Positions 63,301 through 64,000 of a DNA stretch of 64,000 bases are shown here, piece by piece (the stretch's first letter is position 1; each line of letters starts with the position of its first letter). Origin of the DNA: Burkholderia puraquae (GTDB lineage: Bacteria > Pseudomonadota > Gammaproteobacteria > Burkholderiales > Burkholderiaceae); the NCBI RefSeq assembly GCF_002099195.1, contig NZ_NBYX01000022.1, positions 1 through 64,000 of the forward strand, in the 5' to 3' direction. The notes beneath the pieces were generated by a model. It saw nothing but the letters and a program-made list of their open reading frames with translations. It was not told the DNA's origin and searched no databases. Position numbers and translations under genes: made by a program.

Positions 63301-64000
63301 TCAGAAAACGTGCCGGACGCCGAGCGTCGCCATCATCTGGCGCGTGCCGGTCGAGCGCGCGTACGCGAAGATCTGCGCATGCTCCGCATCGCCGGCCGCC
63401 TGCTGCGCGATCACCGTCAGCGCGACGTCGGTGCGTTTCGACAGGTAGTAATCGGCCTGCAGGTTCACCTGGTGCCATTTCGGCCGCTTGTCGATCACGT
63501 CGTACTTGCCGTTCGTGAACGCATACGCGGCGCCGAGAAAGAGCTGCGGCGTCATCGTGTAGACGACGTTCACGCCAAGGTTCTGCAGGTGCAGGTGCGA
63601 ATTGTCGAGGTAATCGTAGCGCACGTCGGTAAACATCGCCGCGAACTGCGCGCGGCCGATCGTGTAGAAGCCGCCCGTGCCCGCGATCCGCTGCCGGCTA
63701 GCGTAGGCCGCAGGCGACATCGCGCTCTTGCTGAAGATCAGCAGCGGCGACGCATAGTCGTTCGCGATCGCGCCGTCCTGGTTCGTCGCGCTGTACGGAT
63801 GGTTGTACTGCGCGTAGACCGCGCTCCAGCGCAGCGGACCCTGCTCGTAGCCGAGCCCGAAGCTGTATGCGCTGTTGTTCGCGAAACCCGTCGCGTTGCT
63901 GAAGCCGTACAGCGCGGTGAATTTCAGGCCGTAGTAGACGGGGCTCACGTACTTCACCGAGTTCTGCACGCGGATGTCGTTGTAGCCGTTGTCGTTGTCG
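63301..64000 (-). CDS. Gram-negative porin (5' end outside window)
   Basis: C-terminal ~232 residues of a trimeric porin; the frame remains open to the window edge (residues NDNGYNDIRVQNSVKYVSP precede). Strands such as GLKFTALYGFSNATGF, AQFAAMFTDVRYDYLDN and QVNLQADYYLSKRTDV, and the terminal TLGVRHVF with a C-terminal Phe, are typical. It precedes the nucleoside hydrolase by 10 bp on the same strand and would let nucleosides enter the periplasm. The N-terminus is not visible. Confidence 0.88.
   Translation of the reverse strand, partial: DNDNGYNDIRVQNSVKYVSPVYYGLKFTALYGFSNATGFANNSAYSFGLGYEQGPLRWSAVYAQYNHPYSATNQDGAIANDYASPLLIFSKSAMSPAAYASRQRIAGTGGFYTIGRAQFAAMFTDVRYDYLDNSHLHLQNLGVNVVYTMTPQLFLGAAYAFTNGKYDVIDKRPKWHQVNLQADYYLSKRTDVALTVIAQQAAGDAEHAQIFAYARSTGTRQMMATLGVRHVF

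Overview
The window is a high-G+C chromosomal segment, and its gene content points to a Burkholderia species, probably of the B. cepacia complex. The indicators are several Burkholderia-type trimeric porins, a DUF2827 paralogue family largely restricted to this genus, a Tat-dependent phosphocholine-type phospholipase C, a leucine-degradation operon with a divergent TetR (LiuQ-like) regulator, and many accessory metabolic genes typical of a Burkholderia secondary replicon. The species call is inference; no rRNA, tRNA, CRISPR array, integrase or complete insertion sequence was seen.

Layout. 1-603: end of an OmpA-domain protein. 1007-13018: a glycan-type cluster with four DUF2827 paralogues, an FkbM methyltransferase fused to a TPR-type glycosyltransferase, a GT34-like glycosyltransferase with an internally duplicated domain, a lower-G+C methyltransferase, a small DUF4019-like secreted protein, and an EAL phosphodiesterase with a small partner gene. 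An AT-rich intergenic stretch (8470-9183) inside it carries a large interrupted palindrome and a terminator. 13196-15556: phospholipase C and a small lipoprotein. 15894-16663: a lower-G+C two-gene module (DUF1493-like plus STM2901-like). 17180-23765: liuABCD for leucine/isovalerate degradation and its divergent TetR repressor with two matching palindromic operators. 23831-30365: MarR regulator, vanillate O-demethylase VanAB, a second Rieske oxygenase, an MFS transporter and a porin. 30392-36018: small secreted protein, Fur-box-controlled TonB siderophore receptor, Bcr/CflA drug exporter, LysR regulator. 36415-39954: Tat-exported DsrE-like protein, periplasmic binding protein, and TsdB/TsdA-type dihaem cytochromes (thiosulfate dehydrogenase).

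39998-47104: beta-propeller secreted protein, frameshifted GFA-family gene, porin, LysE exporter, GNAT acetyltransferase, metallophosphoesterase, alpha/beta hydrolase. 47168-50025: OmpR-type two-component system divergent from a thioredoxin-like protein. 50218-51718: a compact lower-G+C type VI secretion cargo module (PAAR, Tae4 amidase effector, small three-helix membrane protein as presumptive immunity). 51866-54136: PaiB-like FMN protein divergent from a MocR regulator. 54331-58516: class A penicillin-binding protein and a WG-repeat protein. 58694-64000: purine nucleoside salvage group (adenosine deaminase, NCS2 permease, LysR, Tat-exported nucleoside hydrolase, partial porin).

The most unusual parts are the DUF2827/glycosyltransferase cluster, the PAAR-Tae4 module with an atypical immunity candidate, the thiosulfate dehydrogenase operon with two unexpected periplasmic partners, and the unexplained AT-rich palindrome/terminator region. 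Long antisense open frames are common because of the G+C bias and were discarded.
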